NCBI RefSeq assembly: GCF_011046735.1
Contig: NZ_CP049258.1
Coordinates: 4,978,001 to 5,042,000 of the forward strand
Reading direction: 5' to 3'
Source of the DNA: Nordella sp. HKS 07
GTDB lineage: Bacteria > Pseudomonadota > Alphaproteobacteria > Rhizobiales > Aestuariivirgaceae
Length of the DNA: 64,000 nt
Part shown: positions 63,061-64,000 of the stretch, piece by piece
How positions within the stretch are numbered: the stretch's first letter is position 1
How the letters are laid out: the number at the start of each line of letters is the position of its first letter
Notes under the pieces: generated by a model
The model's database searches: none
What the model was told of the DNA's origin: nothing
Seen by the model: only the letters and a program-made list of their open reading frames with translations
Program-made: the position numbers and the translations under genes

Positions 63061-64000
63061 ATGCCGCTGAATACCGAGAAAACCCTTGGAAAGAGGGTGG
63101 CCGTATATGGAGCCACCGGCCACACCGGACTTTTCGTCGTCGAGGAATTGCTGCGCCGCGGCTTCGTGCCGATCGCCATAGCGCGTAGTGAGGAGGCGCT
63201 TACATCGGCGCGGTTTTCCGACCCGAAAGTGATCCGCCGGCGCGCCACGGTGGACGATGCCGAAAGCCTGGACCGGGCGCTCGCGGGCGCGGCGGCGGTC
63301 ATCAATTGCGCGGGTGCCTTCCTCGACACCGCAAGCGCGGTCGCCGCCGCCGCGATGCGCGCCGGCATCCACTATCTCGACGTCACTGCCGAGCAGCCCA
63401 ACGCCCTGGCGACACTCGACGATTTCGATGCGCCCGCACGCAAGGCCGGCGTAGCTGTGATCCCCGCGATGGGTTTCTATGGCGGTTTCGCCGATCTGCT
63501 GGCGACGGTCGCCGTGGGCGAATGGGATGATGTCGATGGGATCGAGGTTTTGATTGGTCTCGACAGCTGGCATCCGCCGCGGGGAACCCGCCTCACCGGC
63601 GAGCGCAACACCGCCAGGCGCCTGGTCGTCGAGAACGGGCAACTGGTGCCGGTGAATCTCCCGCCGGCCGAGAAGGTCTGGAGCTTTGCCGAACCGGTCG
63701 GCCGGCAGGCGACGCTCGAAATCCCGTTTTCGGAAGTCATCCTGATCTCAAGTCACTTGAAGCCATCGAGCCTTCACACCCATCTCAGTGCCAACGCACT
63801 GCGCGACGTTCGCGATGCGGCGACTCCCGCTCCGGTCGTCGATGCGACGGGCCGCTCGACGCAACATTTTGTCGTCGAGGTGGTGGCGACTGCGGGCGGC
63901 AGGACTCGTCGCGTCATCGCCAAGGGGCGCGATATCTATGCCTTCTCGGCGCCGCTCATATGCGAAGTCGCCGAGCGTCTTCTCAGGCCCGATTTCGCTC
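63061..64000 (+). CDS. Saccharopine-dehydrogenase-like NAD(P)-binding protein, 3' end missing
   Basis: The frame is open for 313 codons to the window end. AAAGGAGG precedes ATG 63061. Rossmann start VAVYGATGHTGLFVVEELLRRG, then VINCAGAFLDTASAVAAAAMRAGIHYLD and GFYGGFADLLA, as in trans-acting enoyl-reductase and saccharopine-dehydrogenase-like proteins. The reaction is not known for this group. Probably repressed by the divergent TetR regulator until its ligand appears. Confidence 0.8.
   Translation, partial: MPLNTEKTLGKRVAVYGATGHTGLFVVEELLRRGFVPIAIARSEEALTSARFSDPKVIRRRATVDDAESLDRALAGAAAVINCAGAFLDTASAVAAAAMRAGIHYLDVTAEQPNALATLDDFDAPARKAGVAVIPAMGFYGGFADLLATVAVGEWDDVDGIEVLIGLDSWHPPRGTRLTGERNTARRLVVENGQLVPVNLPPAEKVWSFAEPVGRQATLEIPFSEVILISSHLKPSSLHTHLSANALRDVRDAATPAPVVDATGRSTQHFVVEVVATAGGRTRRVIAKGRDIYAFSAPLICEVAERLLRPDFA

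Overview
The window looks like chromosome of an alphaproteobacterium of the Hyphomicrobiales (Rhizobiales) type. Reasons: high GC, the guaB-MAPEG-RsmB-like and guaA blocks, ppx next to rlmE, a BA14K-family protein, an Omp25/31-like barrel, Tat-exported solute-binding proteins, and palindromic intergenic repeats of the kind known from rhizobia. The genus cannot be told from the sequence alone.

Layout. 1-7.4 kb: end of a high-potential iron-sulfur protein gene, an exported truncated globin, a SnoaL-like protein, a YihY/BrkB membrane protein, RlpA, a PolX whose polymerase active site is degraded while its PHP nuclease site is intact, and a DUF4157 (eCIS-core) protein carrying a deaminase-like domain. 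7.4-15.6 kb: a decayed accessory region with small secreted proteins, an HNH nuclease, a stand-alone M41-like peptidase, several copies of the same broken small genes, and similar terminator hairpins; it ends at a tRNA-Gln(CTG). 15.9-24.3 kb: a tightly overlapping operon with a PotD/PotA-type ABC transporter, a flavin oxidoreductase, two CMD/AhpD-like proteins, an XRE-cupin regulator and a frameshifted octopine/nopaline-dehydrogenase-family gene, suggesting uptake and oxidation of an opine- or amine-like compound. 24.4-29.2 kb: HerA-like ATPase with a soluble histidine kinase, then ppx/gppA and rlmE.

29.4-39.9 kb is a cell-surface region: an OmpA-like barrel, three exported Asn/Gly-repeat proteins, a LuxR regulator with a degenerate receiver, a 1,520-residue Gly/Ala-repeat autotransporter, a BA14K protein, and a DUF559 nuclease gene lying between two inverted palindromic repeats. 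40.2-43.4 kb is core (guaB, MAPEG, RsmB-like). 44.0-53.9 kb: mntH with an MntR-type operator, a LysR-regulated SsuABC-like transporter plus amidohydrolase, a porin and a DJ-1/PfpI protein. 54.0-57.3 kb: guaA and an ABC-F ATPase, followed by a degraded second copy of the guaA 3' end, an integration scar. 57.9-62.3 kb: a Gabija-type defence pair (OLD nuclease with one frameshift, UvrD-like helicase) and a broken BsuBI/PstI-type restriction endonuclease. The window ends with a TetR regulator facing a saccharopine-dehydrogenase-like gene across a perfect 12-bp inverted repeat.

The most interesting signal is a palindromic repeat family present as head-to-head inverted pairs at 17.0 and 52.8 kb and, at 38.8 kb, enclosing the DUF559 nuclease gene. 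The arrangement is like an autonomous element with two non-autonomous relatives, comparable in logic to REP/RAYT systems. Three separate genes carry single frameshifts, two of them in short homopolymers, so some of these may be sequence errors.
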